Positions 1 to 7,264 of a DNA stretch of 11,497 bases are shown here, in pieces. A program made the position numbers and the translations under genes. Below the pieces are notes generated by a model. It saw only the letters and a list, made by a program, of their open reading frames with translations. It ran no database searches and was not told the origin of the DNA. The stretch comes from Thermoplasmata archaeon M9B2D. Lineage in GTDB: Archaea; Thermoplasmatota; E2; DHVEG-1. The stretch is from assembly GCA_002900555.1 (NCBI GenBank), contig MUGD01000058.1:1-11497 (forward strand). Direction: 5' to 3'. Numbering within the stretch: the stretch's first letter is position 1; each line of letters begins with the position of its first letter.

Positions 1-648
1 GGCAGGTGGCGTCGGCAGTCCCTCGCACCATCGTTCATATATCTTACTCCTTGGAACCAAAAGAACCCAGACAGTAGCCAATATAACCTTGAAGTAGTTA
101 ACAAGACTGATGTTTTTCACATACCATGTCTCGAGCTGTCCTTTATAAGGGGCTAGGACAAGGTCGTAAAACTCCATTTTATCCCCGGGCGCATGCTCCA
201 GTAAATGCTCCTCATCGCGGAAAAAAATGGCACCTACCCCCGATAGTCCAGGACGGATCTTGACGATCTCTGCTTTATCTTCGTCACTGAAAACATCGAA
301 ACAGCGCTGGTCTTGCGGACGGGGACCGACAACGCTCATGTCTCCCTTCAAGATATTGATTAACTGGGTCAGTTCATTTATCTTTGTTTTACGCAAATAT
401 TTACCGAAGGGCAGAACACGCGGATCATTTTTGATAGTAACGGTACCGGTACCCATATTGGGGCTGTCCTTAAGCATCGTAACGAACTTGATGAGTCCGA
501 ACTTCTTCCCACCAAGTCCAACACGCTGCTGAACATAAAAGACCTCCCCTTCGCCTGTAAACCTCAAAACAACCGCGACAGGAACAAGTAGCGGAGAGAG
601 AACTATAAGTGCCAATCCAGAGAAAAATATATCGAAAAAACGTATCAT
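1..648 (-). CDS. Monotopic phosphoglycosyltransferase (undecaprenyl-phosphate sugar-1-phosphate transferase), C-terminus cut by window edge
   Basis: Predicted to start glycan assembly by moving a sugar-1-phosphate from a UDP-sugar to undecaprenyl phosphate at the inner face of the cytoplasmic membrane. The 216 visible residues match the small PglC/WcaJ-core family. They show an R3-x-x-D6 start, a re-entrant hydrophobic helix at about 7-28 broken by S18-P19, QQRVGL (40-45), KFVTM (54-58), GDMSVVGPRP (102-111) and RPGLSG (132-137). A second hydrophobic stretch lies at about 183-198. The usual catalytic Asp-Glu dyad reads N91-E92, so the Asp nucleophile of PglC is replaced. The ATG is set by AAAGGAG five bases upstream, and an earlier start is unlikely because this is the only gene with a non-coding leader (33 bases). 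The frame is open to base 1, so the true C-terminus is unknown. Lying just after a PglE/PglF-like pair suggests an amino-dideoxy sugar as substrate. The family is confident, the sugar is not. Confidence 0.9.
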   Translation of the reverse strand, partial: MIRFFDIFFSGLALIVLSPLLVPVAVVLRFTGEGEVFYVQQRVGLGGKKFGLIKFVTMLKDSPNMGTGTVTIKNDPRVLPFGKYLRKTKINELTQLINILKGDMSVVGPRPQDQRCFDVFSDEDKAEIVKIRPGLSGVGAIFFRDEEHLLEHAPGDKMEFYDLVLAPYKGQLETWYVKNISLVNYFKVILATVWVLLVPRSKIYERWCEGLPTPPA

Positions 649-653
649 GTCAA

Positions 654-660
654 CTCCTTT
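654..660 (-). promoter_or_regulatory. Ribosome binding site of the phosphoglycosyltransferase
   Basis: On the minus strand AAAGGAG sits five bases before the ATG at 648. It is the strongest Shine-Dalgarno match in the window and lies in the only true intergenic gap (649-681). This gene can therefore start translation on its own rather than by coupling to the gene before it. Confidence 0.75.
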
Positions 661-681
661 ATATAGTCAAAGAACGTATCC

Positions 682-1869
682 CTACATCCTGTTATCGAGA
701 AACTTGCCAGTCTCCTTGTGATTGAAGTTTGGTATCATCTGATTGAAAAGATCTATCAGATCAACGCGTTCCCATCGTCCCTCTCTCTTCATCTTTTCGA
801 TACGCTCTTCAAACATCATCAGCTTATCCTCTTCATATAGGGGATCATTTTTGATTATACCCAGGCTCTCAAAGCGCCCCATATCGAGTGTTTCGCTGTT
901 GGTATAAAACTCTTCGAAATCCTTCTCGCCTGTTGTATCGCTATCAAAAAAATAGCAGGGCCATTGACGCTGTGCGATCAGCTCTTCAGCCCTCCCCCTC
1001 GCTTCGTCTTCACTTTCGCATGCATAGGCCTCATAGCCCAGATCGGCCAGGTATTTGACAGCTATGTCGGCAAAGGTGATCAGGTGGAGCTTTTCGGAGA
1101 GTTTTGGAAAAAAGATATCGCGGTTTTCACCCAGCAGGCACGACATCAGGCAGAGCTCTCCCGACTCCTTCGGAGTGACGAAATAGCGTCTGATATCACG
1201 CGGGGCCGAAATAGGCTGGCGTTTTTGCAGTCGCTGGTTAAAACCATGCAAGAGAGAGCCGTCCGAAAATGCCACATTTGCAAAACGTGCCGTAGAGATC
1301 GGAAGTTGCAGACTCATACGCATGAGAAAGTATTCCATGATCTTTTTGCTCGCTCCCATCATGTTCACCGGGTTGGCCGCTTTGTCGGTCGAGACACAAA
1401 AGTACTTTTTGGCCCCGCTCACTAATGCCAAACGCATTGTCTTTTCGGTGTTAAAGATATTGACCTCGATCATCCGCATCAGGGTATAGGGGTCTTTTTC
1501 GCTTCTGACATGTTTCAGTGCTGAGAGATTGAGAATATAGTCATAGGGCCCTTCCGCATTAAAAAAGGCGTCAAACTCCCATGAACCGCAGTCAAGCGCA
1601 AACGAACGGAAATCGCCGTCGATATAGCCCATTGAACTGCGAATATCACGCACGGCTTCGACCAGGTTGTTTTCGCTTAAATCGACGACGTGGAGTTTGC
1701 GCGGGTTGCGCATGAAGATCTCTCGTGAGACTGCCTGGCCGATAGATCCTGCTCCTCCGATCACCAAAAACGAGCTTGATTCAATGATTTGCCTCAGCTC
1801 ACTGTCATGTTTTTCGATGTCATGTCCAAAAAGCTCTTCATTGCGTCCGATCAGGTGTAGAATATTCAT
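682..1869 (-). CDS. UDP-N-acetylhexosamine 4,6-dehydratase-like (CapD/PglF-type extended SDR, soluble form)
   Basis: Predicted to convert a UDP-HexNAc (probably UDP-GlcNAc) to the 4-keto-6-deoxy sugar using bound NAD. The protein has 395 residues. A 37-residue N-terminal extension precedes the Rossmann motif GGAGSIG (38-44). D63 after the second strand fits NAD binding, and ALKHV (117-121) and STDK (160-163) are typical of the Polysacc_synt_2 family. The catalytic Tyr of ordinary SDRs is replaced: the segment reads NMMGASK, with M171 where Tyr would be and K175 four residues on. This is the Ser-Met-Lys arrangement known from WbpM/PglF-type dehydratases. Unlike WbpM and PglF it has no N-terminal membrane domain. 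About 100 C-terminal residues containing SDTTGEKDFEEFYT form a lineage-specific sugar-binding end. It overlaps the aminotransferase stop by four bases (ATGA), so the two are probably translationally coupled and feed each other. The exact sugar is inferred. Confidence 0.85.
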   Translation of the reverse strand: MNILHLIGRNEELFGHDIEKHDSELRQIIESSSFLVIGGAGSIGQAVSREIFMRNPRKLHVVDLSENNLVEAVRDIRSSMGYIDGDFRSFALDCGSWEFDAFFNAEGPYDYILNLSALKHVRSEKDPYTLMRMIEVNIFNTEKTMRLALVSGAKKYFCVSTDKAANPVNMMGASKKIMEYFLMRMSLQLPISTARFANVAFSDGSLLHGFNQRLQKRQPISAPRDIRRYFVTPKESGELCLMSCLLGENRDIFFPKLSEKLHLITFADIAVKYLADLGYEAYACESEDEARGRAEELIAQRQWPCYFFDSDTTGEKDFEEFYTNSETLDMGRFESLGIIKNDPLYEEDKLMMFEERIEKMKREGRWERVDLIDLFNQMIPNFNHKETGKFLDNRM

Positions 1870-3005
1870 AAGAGGGCCTTTTTAAGTGCGTCGCAGACCA
1901 GTGTCACCTCTTCCATAGTCATCGTCGGATAGAGTGGCAGCGTCAGTTCGCGTTCCGAGATCTCCATGGCATAAGGGGTCTCAGCAAGATTCGCCTCCTT
2001 GTAGGCCGTGAATCCCTGAAATGCTGGATAGTGGATGCTTGACTGGATACCCTCTTCCTTGAGCGATTCGATCACAGCCAGACGATCGATACCCGCATCT
2101 AGAAGAATGGCGAAGATATGATACGCCGGCGTATAGTCAGTATTGTCGATCTGAAAGAGAAAGGGAACCGATACCCCCTTGACATTATCAAGCTGACGGA
2201 GATATTCTCTGACAAGCTGTTCGCGCTGGGCATTGGCAGCGGGCAGCTTATCGAGCTGCACAAGTCCTAGTGCCGCGCGCATCTCATCGATACGGTAGTT
2301 GAGTCCCGGCTGTTCAACGTCATAGGTGATCGCCCTTCCCTTGTGGCGGTCGAGTGTCAGGGAGGTCATCCCGTGAGAACGAAAATAACGGAGGCTCTGG
2401 GCCATCTCGCTCGACATCGAAGCGACCATTCCCCCCTCACCGACGGAGAGATTTTTGTTGGTAAAGAAGCTGAAGCAGCCGATATCCCCGATCGTCCCGC
2501 CCGCCCTGTTCTTGTACCGCGCGCCCGGTGCGTGCGCTGCATCTTCGATCAACCCTAGCCCATTGCGTCGGCATATCTCGCTGATGGCATCCATATCGCA
2601 GAGGTATCCCGCATAGTGAACGACCATCACCGCTTTGGTGCGCGGAGTGATCTTGGCCTCGATATCCGCAGGCGAGATGTTCCAGTCGTCATACGATGTA
2701 CAGTCGGCCAAAACGGGCGTCGCCCCGACGATTTTGACTGTGTTGATGTCTGCAACGAACGTAAGCGAGGGAATTATCACCTCGTCACCAGCTCCGACAC
2801 CCAGAGCCAGCAGCGCCATATGAAGCGCCGCAGTGCCGTTTGAGACCGCGACACACTCGACATCACCGGAGAGATAGGAGGCAAATTGTGATTCAAAATC
2901 CTTTGTCTTTTCACCCATTGTGATCCAGCCGCCTTCGACGACCTCTTTAACAGCTTTGGGCTCCCTCTCGTCATAGTTGAGCTTAAACAATTGTACCTTC
3001 CACAT
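1866..3005 (-). CDS. DegT/DnrJ/EryC1/StrS-family PLP-dependent sugar aminotransferase
   Basis: Predicted to transfer an amino group, usually from glutamate, to the keto carbon of a nucleotide sugar; the natural substrate here is the 4-keto product of the dehydratase encoded next. It has 379 residues, the normal family length. Visible family marks are GGWITMG (25-31), SNGTAALH (55-62) for phosphate binding, EDAAHAPGA (154-162) with D155 contacting the PLP ring nitrogen, and the Schiff-base lysine K184 in FFTNKNLSVGEGG. The ATG at 3005 directly follows the TGA of the previous gene and has GAGGAG six bases upstream. Pairing with a PglF-like dehydratase and a PglC-like transferase points to a PglE-like role making a 4-amino-4,6-dideoxy sugar. 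C3 aminotransferases share this fold, so the position of amination is inferred. Fold and chemistry are confident. Confidence 0.92.
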   Translation of the reverse strand: MWKVQLFKLNYDEREPKAVKEVVEGGWITMGEKTKDFESQFASYLSGDVECVAVSNGTAALHMALLALGVGAGDEVIIPSLTFVADINTVKIVGATPVLADCTSYDDWNISPADIEAKITPRTKAVMVVHYAGYLCDMDAISEICRRNGLGLIEDAAHAPGARYKNRAGGTIGDIGCFSFFTNKNLSVGEGGMVASMSSEMAQSLRYFRSHGMTSLTLDRHKGRAITYDVEQPGLNYRIDEMRAALGLVQLDKLPAANAQREQLVREYLRQLDNVKGVSVPFLFQIDNTDYTPAYHIFAILLDAGIDRLAVIESLKEEGIQSSIHYPAFQGFTAYKEANLAETPYAMEISERELTLPLYPTMTMEEVTLVCDALKKALL

Positions 3006-4142
3006 TCACAGCTCCTCACTTAGGCTTTTATATACTTTATCATATTTATTTGTAACTATCTCCAAATCGAACTCTTTTACTTTCTCTTTTGCATTGACGG
3101 AAAAGTCGTGCAGCCTTTCATTGTCTTCACTTACATAGAGCATCTTTTTGTAGAGGTCGTCAGGATCTTGGACTTTAACGAGTTTACCGTTATAGCCGTC
3201 GACAACAACATCTTTGCAACCGGGCATATCGGTGGCGATCAGAGCAAGCCCCGTCGCCGAAGCTTCAAGCAGAACCCTCGGAACGCCCTCTCTGTAATAG
3301 GTCGGCAAGACAAAAACATCCGATAGGGACAGCAGCTCCTTCACATCCTCTCTTCTGCCCAAAAAATGTACATATCGGCTGTATGCGTTGATCTGTTCCA
3401 GCGTGACGGATCCGTCACTGTCAAGCTGCCCGACAAGCAGAAAGTTGAAGCTGTGCCCGTTTTCATAGCACTTTTTCGCCGCTTCCAGGTAGTCCAGGAT
3501 CCCCTTTTGCCTTACCATCCGGCTGACTAAGATAAATGTGAGCCTACCCGGGGGCAACTTCAACTCATCTTCTATTGCCTGGAGCCTGCCGCGGTCGATA
3601 CTTTTGGAAAATTCTGCAAGATCGATACCGCTGCTCTTAACCACTCCCGCCCTGCTCTGTTCAATAAGTCTCTTCCCGATATAGTAGTCCGCATCATCAT
3701 CGTTTTGAAATATCGTGAAATCCACCCTTCTGCTGACCACTCTCTGTATGAGATTGTAGAGATATTTCAGAAAACTGTTTTTTACGCTCTCCTCCGTAAA
3801 GATCCTTCCCATTCCCGTAATCGTTCGCACCACCTTGATTTGCTTCTGTCCAAGTGCAGCCAGGGGGAGGAACATCGTCGGCTTGGTGTCAAAGGCATGC
3901 ACGATGGTCTGAGTGCTCTCGCCTTTTAGAATGGTTCTCAATTCCAAAATCGTCTTTAGATCATCAATGACGTTAAGCTCTCGGTTTAGGCTGTATCTGC
4001 TATAACGGATACCGTTTTTGAGGAACCTCTCCTCTTTTTCTGTTCCGAGTATCGTTATTTCGTATCCGAGAAGAGAGAGCTTTTTGGCGATCTCTATTCT
4101 GGCGCTCACATCCTCCCCGCCAAGCAATATCAGTTTCGGCAT
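3006..4142 (-). CDS. GT4 glycosyltransferase, PglA/CapM-like
   Basis: Predicted retaining, GT-B fold transferase that adds a hexose or N-acetylhexosamine to a lipid-linked acceptor at the cytoplasmic side of the inner membrane. It has 378 residues. The N-terminal acceptor half shows LLGGEDVSARIEIAKKL, an HAFDTKP segment and VRTITGMGRIFTE followed by FQNDDDADYY, a series typical of the CapM/PglA/WbnH branch of GT4. The C-terminal donor half shows SRMVRQKG and the EX7E motif E285-GVPRVLL-E293. Its ATG abuts the TAA of the preceding gene and has GGAGAG eight bases upstream. Because it sits directly before the dehydratase/aminotransferase/phosphoglycosyltransferase block, it may add the second sugar, as PglA does after PglC, but donor and acceptor cannot be read from sequence. 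Confidence 0.9.
   Translation of the reverse strand: MPKLILLGGEDVSARIEIAKKLSLLGYEITILGTEKEERFLKNGIRYSRYSLNRELNVIDDLKTILELRTILKGESTQTIVHAFDTKPTMFLPLAALGQKQIKVVRTITGMGRIFTEESVKNSFLKYLYNLIQRVVSRRVDFTIFQNDDDADYYIGKRLIEQSRAGVVKSSGIDLAEFSKSIDRGRLQAIEDELKLPPGRLTFILVSRMVRQKGILDYLEAAKKCYENGHSFNFLLVGQLDSDGSVTLEQINAYSRYVHFLGRREDVKELLSLSDVFVLPTYYREGVPRVLLEASATGLALIATDMPGCKDVVVDGYNGKLVKVQDPDDLYKKMLYVSEDNERLHDFSVNAKEKVKEFDLEIVTNKYDKVYKSLSEEL
3012..3017 (-). promoter_or_regulatory. Ribosome binding site of the aminotransferase
   Basis: GAGGAG on the minus strand lies six bases before the ATG at 3005, inside the last codons of the preceding glycosyltransferase. It fixes the aminotransferase start at the abutting TGA-ATG junction. 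Confidence 0.65.
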
Positions 4143-5579
4143 TTATATCACTCTCCATATATTTGATTTTACATCCTGAATGACACACTCGTATTCACGC
4201 GCCGTATCGACGCTGTAGAGTCGTTTTGCCCTATAGCTCAGGTCCCTGTTCTCTTCATGCCGAATCCGGATAAACGCCTCACTCTCCTTCCCCTCTTTTA
4301 TCCTCTCTTCATTGCGCATAACGGCGATCTCCACCGGTACCGTCAGATAGAAGAGGAGATCGGGCACGGGCAACTTGTCGTAGAGGGCGTTTTCGAGCAT
4401 TGCCAGTCTTTTTTTGACGCCGCTGTAACGCTCCGGGTTCAGTCGTTTGCTGTCCATCACCCCGAAATCTTCCGACTTGTATCGATCACACAGGACGACT
4501 TCACCGCCTGAGGTCTTCTTCCACACTTTTTTCATCAGGGCTTGCCTGTCATAGGCAAGGACCACCTGGCGGATGATGTAAAGGAAGGATCCGGCACTCT
4601 CTTTGTTCTTGATACTTGACCGCAGGGCCCTATCAGAAGATTTTTTCCGCATGAACCGGATCGCCGCATTAACAGGTAGCGTCAAAAGAGCCGAAGGGGG
4701 TTTTCCAAAATGAACCATCGATACGGTGAGATTTTTGCCCAGCCATCTTTCCAACTCGGCCGTTATGGTCGTTTTGCCAGTCGCATCGAGACCCGCGACG
4801 ACGATCAGCGTACCGGCTGAATGGAGCCTCTTCTTCTGTTTGAAAAAAAGTCTGTTGAGTACCCGGTATACGAGCTGCCCGATATTTAACAGCCCCTCCT
4901 TCAGCATGTCCTGAGTTCGGAACCGTCGAAGTCTATATTTAAGGAGGTTTGCTGCCGTGTAACGCCTGAAAAAACTCCCGTTTTTGATGATGTCTGCATA
5001 CCCGTAGAGCGTCTCTTCCGATATCTCCGGAAAATGGAGTTCGAGGAAAGAGCGCAGCTTCGTCCCCTTTATTCCGTCGAGAAGGTACTCTATCTCCCTG
5101 GGCGTTCGTCTGTTCTCCTGTTCGACCAGAACATATTCGTTTACTTTCGAATACTTCATCATCACCCGGATGACAAAGAGGGTGAACTCGATGTGTTTCT
5201 CGGGTACCAGCATGCCACTTTCATGCCTCAAGGTGTTATTTAGGAGTTGCTCTTCGAGATCGAACCGCATCGACTTGGTCCAGCTCGCACCGGTCTTGAT
5301 CTGATAATAAACATGCAGATGCAATATGTTACCGCTCTCTTCGTCAAAGCCGTAAAAATGTTTGATTGAAGAGAAAGAGATATTTGGGTTCGAACCCTCT
5401 TTGAACCCCAGGCCCATAATAGTGATCTCAAATCTCGAAACATCATCTCGTGCCACCAGCAAATCGAGATCGTCGTAACCACCGAGTGCTTCATTAAGCA
5501 GCAGATTGCTTTTCCAGTGACAGTAGTGTATGCCCTCTCTCTCCAATACTTCGATGAGTTGTTTTGAAAGTTTATACAT
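4143..5579 (-). CDS. Two-domain protein: nucleotidyltransferase-like N-half fused to thymidylate-kinase-like P-loop C-half
   Basis: Function unknown; the architecture is recognisable from polysaccharide loci. Of 478 residues, about 1-140 resemble the uncharacterised NTP_transf_5-type nucleotidyltransferase fold: YCHWKSN (19-25), the acidic DDLDLLV (36-42) as likely metal ligands, and LHLHVYY (86-92), where related proteins have an acid-x-HW motif. Residues about 140-250 are helical and basic. From 256 a P-loop kinase begins: Walker A GLDATGKT (263-270), CDRY (364-367) as in thymidylate kinases, and an Arg/Glu-rich segment near 420-440 that could be the lid. It is not a normal thymidylate kinase: it is much longer, and LHFGKPPSALLTLP-like substrate-loop residues differ. 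It overlaps the preceding P-loop gene by eight bases and abuts the PglA-like transferase. A phosphoryl or nucleotidyl step in glycan assembly is inference; regulation by nucleotide binding is the main alternative. Confidence 0.82.
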   Translation of the reverse strand: MYKLSKQLIEVLEREGIHYCHWKSNLLLNEALGGYDDLDLLVARDDVSRFEITIMGLGFKEGSNPNISFSSIKHFYGFDEESGNILHLHVYYQIKTGASWTKSMRFDLEEQLLNNTLRHESGMLVPEKHIEFTLFVIRVMMKYSKVNEYVLVEQENRRTPREIEYLLDGIKGTKLRSFLELHFPEISEETLYGYADIIKNGSFFRRYTAANLLKYRLRRFRTQDMLKEGLLNIGQLVYRVLNRLFFKQKKRLHSAGTLIVVAGLDATGKTTITAELERWLGKNLTVSMVHFGKPPSALLTLPVNAAIRFMRKKSSDRALRSSIKNKESAGSFLYIIRQVVLAYDRQALMKKVWKKTSGGEVVLCDRYKSEDFGVMDSKRLNPERYSGVKKRLAMLENALYDKLPVPDLLFYLTVPVEIAVMRNEERIKEGKESEAFIRIRHEENRDLSYRAKRLYSVDTAREYECVIQDVKSNIWRVI

Positions 5580-6255
5580 TGTTCAATCCTAATTTTTTTA
5601 TGATTTCGTCTGTATCAATCTCTTGATCTGTATTTTGATAGAGAGAAGCGCCAAAATATTTTTTTATATATTCGAGGACGCGTCGTGACTGTTGCATAAA
5701 TTCGACAATATCCTCTTTTGAGGCGAAATTGATACGCCTATGGCCTTTCGCCCCTCTGGCAACAACCCTCTCAAGCAGCAGATCGTCGGGCGCATCCACA
5801 ATCAAAAGATGATCAACTGGCGGGATATCGCGTAAAAACCGCTCCACCTTCTCGCCGCTGATCTTCTTGCCAACATCGACAAAGGCAGTAAACGGAATAT
5901 GCGTCACTCCCTCGTCGATCAGAAAGACCTCTTTTCGGTCTTTTACATACCTGTAGATAATCAGCTTTTTAAGCGTGTTTCGTACAATATTGATCTTGTG
6001 AAACAGAGTGTTGTTGCTGATTCTGACAATTGAAAAGAGATTTATCAGCAGTTTCCAGTCGCTGGGTTTCAACAATAAAATATGCCTGTAGAGCAGCAGC
6101 TCGTAAGCTATTTTGCCCCTGATCGGCAAGACCGATCTCTCTAAGACATATGCTTGCAGATCAAATACCAGCTCTTTGCTCTGCAGCGTATTTTTCAGCT
6201 TTTCTATCACCGTGGATTTGCCTGCACCTGGGATGCCTGTCAACTCTATAATCAT
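5572..6255 (-). CDS. Small P-loop NTPase, nucleoside/adenylate-kinase-like, function unknown
   Basis: The 227-residue protein begins almost at once with a clear Walker A, GIPGAGKST (7-15), preceded by a short hydrophobic strand. Near residue 110 EVFLIDEG is a Walker B-like or substrate-contact strand. DHLLIVDAPDDLLLERV followed by RGAKGHRR looks like the base-binding and Arg-rich lid region of small P-loop kinases. No thymidylate kinase DRY motif is visible, so its substrate is unknown. There is no signal peptide or membrane segment, so it should be cytoplasmic. It starts in an ATGA overlap with the previous glycosyltransferase and overlaps the next gene by eight bases (ATGTATAA). That next gene also ends in a P-loop kinase domain, and the close packing suggests the two P-loop proteins work together or on successive steps. 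Kinase fold is fairly sure; role is not. Confidence 0.82.
   Translation of the reverse strand: MIIELTGIPGAGKSTVIEKLKNTLQSKELVFDLQAYVLERSVLPIRGKIAYELLLYRHILLLKPSDWKLLINLFSIVRISNNTLFHKINIVRNTLKKLIIYRYVKDRKEVFLIDEGVTHIPFTAFVDVGKKISGEKVERFLRDIPPVDHLLIVDAPDDLLLERVVARGAKGHRRINFASKEDIVEFMQQSRRVLEYIKKYFGASLYQNTDQEIDTDEIIKKLGLNNV
5587..5590 (-). promoter_or_regulatory. Ribosome binding site of the nucleotidyltransferase/kinase fusion
   Basis: AGGA on the minus strand, seven bases before the ATG at 5579 and inside the end of the preceding P-loop gene, supports that start despite the eight-base gene overlap. Confidence 0.5.
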
Positions 6256-7253
6256 GCAGGCAGCCCACCGTATACCGACTCATATTTGTGCATCATGGTC
6301 TCAAGGGAGAAGTCGGAGCAGTCATAAGTGCGCTTGCGCTCTTTTTTCAGGGCCGACTGAATGCCCAGCGCAATCGCTTTCTCATCCAGCGGATCAACAA
6401 AGGTCACATTGATATCTCCAGGATTGAGTCCATAGGCCTGCAGCGGATAGACAAACTGCTCTATGTCGCTGATGACTACCCTGCAGTGCATGGAGATCGC
6501 TTCAAGGAATGCGATGTTAAGTCCTTCGGAGAGCGAAGGCATCAAAAAAAGATCGCACTTCTCCAGAAAGTTATAGACCTCGTCACGTTCTATCAGGCCT
6601 AGCATCACAATGTTCTCTTCCAGCTTAAGCTCTCCGATCTGCTCCTCAATATCTTGTTTCAGTCTGCCGTCCCCGGCAAGCACGAGCTTGATCCGCCGAT
6701 CTTTTTCAATCAGAGGTTTCAAGGCCCTGATCATACGCAGATGGTTTTTTTCGGGAACAAACCTTGCTGGATGGAAAAGAACAGTGTCGCTTTCATCAAG
6801 GTTATACTTTTTGTATACATCTCGTTTGACATAACTGTAGTTCGTCTCTACGCCGTTCAGTATAATCTCGTATTTATCCCTTATCAGATGTTTCATATCT
6901 AACGGCAGCACATCATATAGCATTTTGTTGACGAAGATGATCCTGTCAGCGTACCTGAAGATATAGTTTAGAAGCGCAGTATTTATTCTTGAGAGGAAGA
7001 GATAGGAGCCGTGAACGGTATAGACGCTCTTTTTGCGCAAAAAGATATTGACGACTAGGAAGAGCGCCATCGCTTTGACATGATGCCCGTGCACGATGTC
7101 GACACTTTTTTTGATATCTGCTATGTTCGTTGTAAGATCCCCGATGCTCACCATCTTGACCTTTAGTTGAGAGGAGTGCCAATTGAAAAATTCTGCCCAT
7201 CGCCACGGGATGGATGTCTTGCTGATGCCGTTGACAAGAAATATCAATCGCAT
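6252..7253 (-). CDS. GT4 glycosyltransferase
   Basis: Predicted GT-B, retaining glycosyltransferase acting on a lipid-linked glycan in the cytoplasm. It has 333 residues, somewhat shorter than the usual 350-400 because the N-terminal acceptor domain is compact. Visible marks are VDIVHGHH, VYTVHGSY, the linker strand FHPARFVPEKN, LAGDG and the donor-site EX7E motif E243-GLNIAFL-E251. I place the start at the ATG at 7253: AGGTGGG lies just upstream and the N-terminus MRLIFLVNG reads as a clean first strand. The frame also allows a GTG at 7262 three codons earlier, directly after the previous gene's TAG, but that codon overlaps the ribosome binding site. It ends in an ATGA overlap with the small P-loop gene. 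Donor and linkage cannot be told. Confidence 0.88.
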   Translation of the reverse strand: MRLIFLVNGISKTSIPWRWAEFFNWHSSQLKVKMVSIGDLTTNIADIKKSVDIVHGHHVKAMALFLVVNIFLRKKSVYTVHGSYLFLSRINTALLNYIFRYADRIIFVNKMLYDVLPLDMKHLIRDKYEIILNGVETNYSYVKRDVYKKYNLDESDTVLFHPARFVPEKNHLRMIRALKPLIEKDRRIKLVLAGDGRLKQDIEEQIGELKLEENIVMLGLIERDEVYNFLEKCDLFLMPSLSEGLNIAFLEAISMHCRVVISDIEQFVYPLQAYGLNPGDINVTFVDPLDEKAIALGIQSALKKERKRTYDCSDFSLETMMHKYESVYGGLPA

Positions 7254-7258
7254 ATTAC

Positions 7259-7264
7259 CCACCT
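7259..7264 (-). promoter_or_regulatory. Ribosome binding site that decides the glycosyltransferase start at 7253
   Basis: AGGTGG on the minus strand ends five bases before the ATG at 7253 and starts inside the TAG stop of the preceding gene. It contains the alternative GTG codon at 7262, so using GTG as the start would leave no Shine-Dalgarno sequence. Confidence 0.55.

Noticed and set aside
441..452. Palindromic tandem GGTACC pair as an operator or repeat
   Set aside because: It falls inside coding sequence and simply encodes alternating Gly-Thr codons; only two copies and no similar copies seen elsewhere.
227..532. A 101-codon open frame on the plus strand opposite the phosphoglycosyltransferase
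   Set aside because: The opposite strand encodes clear phosphoglycosyltransferase motifs across the same bases; the plus-strand product is low-complexity Ser/Pro-rich and unsupported.
658..670. TATATAA and TTGACT in the 33-base gap, as a possible promoter for the phosphoglycosyltransferase
   Set aside because: The two elements are adjacent rather than about 17 bases apart and the gap is short; no convincing -35 box lies at the right distance from TATATAA.
964..1425. A 153-codon open frame on the plus strand opposite the dehydratase gene
   Set aside because: It lies wholly antisense to a well-supported gene, its translation shows no family motif, and it has no good ribosome binding site.
4143..5579. 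True thymidylate kinase (tmk) or a defence-type nucleotidyltransferase toxin
   Set aside because: Length, the N-terminal domain and the glycan-operon setting do not fit tmk, and there is no antitoxin-like partner or other defence gene nearby.
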